This document shows positions 61,636 through 64,000 of a DNA stretch of 64,000 nt, piece by piece; within the stretch, counting starts at the first letter, position 1, and the number at the start of each line of letters is the position of its first letter. The DNA lies in NCBI RefSeq assembly GCF_038008325.1, contig NZ_JBBOYW010000001.1, positions 1,540,001 through 1,604,000 of the forward strand, given 5' to 3'. Source of the stretch: Lysinibacillus sp. FSL K6-0232. Its GTDB lineage: Bacteria; Bacillota; Bacilli; Bacillales_A; Planococcaceae. Position numbers and translations under genes: made by a program. The notes beneath the pieces were generated by a model. That model made no database searches. It had not been told where the DNA came from and was given only the letters and a program-made list of their open reading frames with translations.

Positions 61636-62679
61636 ATGGTCAAAGCATTAACCTATAACGATGGCATTGCAGCAGTTTATGGAGGTGCAATCCTTGGCGG
61701 TGGCGGAGGTGGTCTGCTAGAGGAGGGACTAAAGCTAGTGAAGGAAATCTTTGCGGCTGGGGAGCCTCAATTAGTTGACATAACGGAATTAGATCATAAA
61801 GATTTAGTGGCTTGTGTAGCAATGGTTGGCGCGCCTTCAGCAGCCGATCAATATATTTCCAATGAGCAGCTTTGCTGGAGCTACCAAAGCATGAACACGT
61901 ATATGGACCAACGCTTAAAAGGTATTATTACAAATGAAAATGGAGCCATCACAACGATTAATGGCTGGCTGCAATCCGTCTTAGTAAATGTGCCTGTTGT
62001 GGATGCTCCATGCAATGGACGCGCACATCCTACAGGTATTATGGGCTCCTTAAATCTTCATGAACAACAACATTATCAATCACTGCAATTTTATGCAGGT
62101 GGTAAGGATCATTTGGCAGTGCAAGGTTTTGTGGAGGGGGATTTACAAAACACGGCAAAAACAGTCCGTCATGCTTCGATTTTAGCTGGCGGCCTCGTTG
62201 CCGTTACACGCAATCCTATAACAATTGACTACTTGCGACAACATGGTGCGCCAAATGCGATTACAATGGCTATTGAGCTTGGCTATAGCTTTTTAAATGG
62301 ACGAACATTTGAGGAGAGATTGTCCAATGTTGTGCAGCAATTAAATGGTGTACACATTGTATCAGGTGAAGTCACAAATTATTCATTAACGAAGGACAAT
62401 GGCTTTGATATTGGTAAATTAGCGGTTGGTGATTACGAGCTAACCTTCTGGAATGAGTATATGACATTAACGAAGGATGGACAGCTACAGTCAAAATTCC
62501 CAGACCTTATGATGACATTTGATATAGATAATATGCTGCCAGTGCCAAGCGCTAGTGTGAAAGAGGGGATGCATGTAGCAGTTATCCATGTGGATCAGCG
62601 TTATTTAACCTTAAGCTCAACAATGCAAAATCAAGCATTACTACGAGAAATTGATACAGTGATTGCCAAGATTTTATAA
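61636..62679 (+). CDS. DUF917 / S-methyl-thiohydantoin desulfurase-like protein
   Basis: The 347-residue protein belongs to the DUF917 family, some members of which are named S-methyl thiohydantoin desulfurase-like and are encoded with HyuA-type proteins. GGAILGGGGGGLLEEGLKLV and DAPCNGRAHPTGIMGSL are the most telling segments. RBS AAAGGAG precedes ATG 61636, 17 bases after the OPT gene. It probably works on the same ring-shaped compound as HyuAB. Confidence 0.87.
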   Translation: MVKALTYNDGIAAVYGGAILGGGGGGLLEEGLKLVKEIFAAGEPQLVDITELDHKDLVACVAMVGAPSAADQYISNEQLCWSYQSMNTYMDQRLKGIITNENGAITTINGWLQSVLVNVPVVDAPCNGRAHPTGIMGSLNLHEQQHYQSLQFYAGGKDHLAVQGFVEGDLQNTAKTVRHASILAGGLVAVTRNPITIDYLRQHGAPNAITMAIELGYSFLNGRTFEERLSNVVQQLNGVHIVSGEVTNYSLTKDNGFDIGKLAVGDYELTFWNEYMTLTKDGQLQSKFPDLMMTFDIDNMLPVPSASVKEGMHVAVIHVDQRYLTLSSTMQNQALLREIDTVIAKIL

Positions 62680-62686
62680 AGCGCAT

Positions 62687-62737
62687 AATAAAAGCTGCCA
62701 TCATCTACTGAACTGTTAGATGGGCAGCTTTTATTGT
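62687..62737 (+). terminator. Terminator of the hyu operon
   Basis: AATAAAAGCTGCC-CATCTA / TAGATG-GGCAGCTTTTATT two-part stem with a short loop. Confidence 0.88.
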
Positions 62738-63376
62738 TCCTTCAGCGGGAGGGTTAGACATTTTATCAAAATTGTTCCTACTTCCTTTATAGCTTTTATT
62801 ACCTTTGGCTTATATGAATCATCTATTTTGCTTACACGACTCTACTGGCATTTTCACGTAATGGCTAGCACAAATAGTGCAGGATTTTTCATAAATAGAA
62901 GGAGCCACGTTCATATATGCTCAATTGTTGATGCAAAGAAGGTAACAGCTATCCATGAAAAAACGATTACACAAATGCTGCATTAGATGAAAGCCCTTTG
63001 GTCGTCCAAACAAGCTAATTATTGTTCACATATTTCAGTATGCACATATTGCTATGTGGGTTTAACAAAAAAATCTTAAGGGAAAGTGTTCACTTTTATT
63101 GATTGAGATGAATTAATTTTCTATACATATATCATCTTTAACACAAGCTATTCAATTGCATGCCCGCTGAAGTGAAATTTATATTTGTTGAACACATAGC
63201 CTTGTACATCACAGAAATTTGTGAGGCACAGAACAAATTATTTGTTCTGTACATTTATAATACAATATTCAGAAAAATTAGTCAATTGAAATATGCAAAA
63301 TTTTTTTATTTTTTTTGATGACCGACTACTGTTAAAAATACCGTATAATCAAATAGGAAAGGAATGAATGTAGCCT
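62738..63376. other. Long gene-poor stretch
   Basis: About 640 bases lie between the hyu terminator and the HD-domain gene. The only long frame (88 codons from 62720) begins inside the terminator and has no RBS. No RNA structure or repeat could be named. A TATAAT-like element at about 63345 may serve the HD gene. Confidence 0.5.
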
Positions 63377-63991
63377 ATGAATCAGTTAATGGATCGAGTA
63401 CGTGAAGTCTATGCGCAATTTGACGCTAGTCATGATTTTCAGCATATTGAACGTGTTTATCAAAATGCTTTAGCCATTTTACAAACAGAGCCTACAGCAG
63501 ATGTTGAGGTTGTGAAAATTGCCGTGCTTTTGCATGATGTCAGCGATAAAAAATATACCGATAGCAAAGAGCAAGAGGATAAGCTGATTGCAGAGCTGGC
63601 GCTTAGTGAGGAAAAAAAGCAGCATATTCGAGATTGCATCGCACAAGTTTCCTTTAATGGTGGCAATGAGCTAGCGGCAACCTCATTGGAGGCGAAAATT
63701 GTGCGAGATGCAGATCGCTTAGATGCAATTGGCGCCATTGGCATTGCTCGTACATTCGCATATGGCGGCGCAAAAGGTCGCAAGCTTTACGATAAGGGTG
63801 AAGAAGTACGTATGAATATGACAGAGCAGGAATACCGTCAGAAAAATACGGCGTCTGTAACACATTTTTACGAGAAATTATTATTGCTGAAAGATTTAAT
63901 GGTGACAGAAAAGGGCAAGCAAATGGCACTTGAACGCCATCAATTTATGGAAAGCTTTTTACAACAGCTACAGCATGAAATTGGTCAATAA
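63377..63991 (+). CDS. HD-domain phosphohydrolase (YedJ-like)
   Basis: The 204-residue metal-dependent phosphohydrolase has the HD motifs in order: SHDFQHIERVYQNA (first His), VLLHDVSDKK (His-Asp) and KIVRDADRLDAIGAIGIART (final Asp). This pattern fits the YedJ/YpgQ-like nucleotide phosphohydrolases. The substrate is unknown. ATG 63377 has AAAGGA about 13 bases upstream. It ends nine bases before the window edge. Confidence 0.9.
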   Translation: MNQLMDRVREVYAQFDASHDFQHIERVYQNALAILQTEPTADVEVVKIAVLLHDVSDKKYTDSKEQEDKLIAELALSEEKKQHIRDCIAQVSFNGGNELAATSLEAKIVRDADRLDAIGAIGIARTFAYGGAKGRKLYDKGEEVRMNMTEQEYRQKNTASVTHFYEKLLLLKDLMVTEKGKQMALERHQFMESFLQQLQHEIGQ

Positions 63992-64000
63992 CTAAAAGGC

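Noticed and set aside
62720-62986. 88-codon plus-strand frame after the hyu operon
   Set aside because: It begins inside the terminator stem, has no RBS, and its translation has no recognisable features.

Overview
The window looks like chromosomal DNA from a low-GC, spore-forming Bacillales bacterium, most like Lysinibacillus or a close relative. This is a judgement from composition, AGGAGG-type ribosome binding sites, ATG/GTG/TTG starts, a SAM-I riboswitch, sigmaB- and CcpA-type sites, and the overall look of the proteins. No rRNA, tRNA, CRISPR array or intact prophage was seen.

Layout. Bases 1-4455 are the 3' part of a bacterial microcompartment (BMC) operon: CoA-acylating aldehyde dehydrogenase (cut by the window edge), a hexameric shell protein, two PduL phosphotransacylases, a pentameric vertex protein, a second shell protein with a basic tail, and a malate dehydrogenase. 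The signature enzyme lies upstream, outside the window. Then follow an M32 carboxypeptidase, a ba3-type cytochrome oxidase operon (subunits IIa, II, I; minus strand) behind an Fnr-type site, a CheX-like CheY-P phosphatase, a lone LytTR protein, a two-headed dynamin GTPase with a rhodanese, a secreted/membrane unknown pair, an MBL-fold hydrolase and malic enzyme.

Bases 18.6-31.6 kb hold mostly single-gene metabolic units: an orphan purC, gdhA, a UPF0178 protein with dsdA, a class V aminotransferase, a nitroreductase, a YdjM-like membrane protein behind two LexA-type boxes, a squalene/phytoene-synthase-fold protein lacking a conserved Asp, an SDR with a perfect cre site, type II pantothenate kinase and two tiny hydrophilic probably spore-related proteins. 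Bases 31.6-46.6 kb hold PfpI, a MarR-MFS operon with a clear operator, a BASS transporter, a polar amino acid ABC transporter, an RNase H-like protein, a graveyard of two nested insertion-sequence remnants, a SEC-C protein, PepF, a Dps/YflT stress pair with sigmaB-type promoters, a divergent EamA/LysR pair and a CoaB-like protein.

Bases 46.6-64 kb hold a SAM-I riboswitch in front of yezD, a flavin reductase, a VOC protein, amphi-Trp and NRDE proteins, an unknown gene apparently broken by a palindromic repeat, a cold-shock protein, fhs, small orphan genes, and a four-gene hydantoinase-type operon (hyuA-hyuB-OPT transporter-DUF917) with a strong promoter, a dyad operator candidate and an unknown divergent gene.

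The most unusual items are the BMC operon with its own malate dehydrogenase and two PduLs, the matching amphipathic targeting helices at opposite ends of two BMC enzymes, two unrelated intergenic arrays that share an exact 21-nt period and 42-nt superperiod, and several regulatory sites (Fnr at -41.5, tandem LexA boxes, MarR and hyu operators) that predict control circuits.
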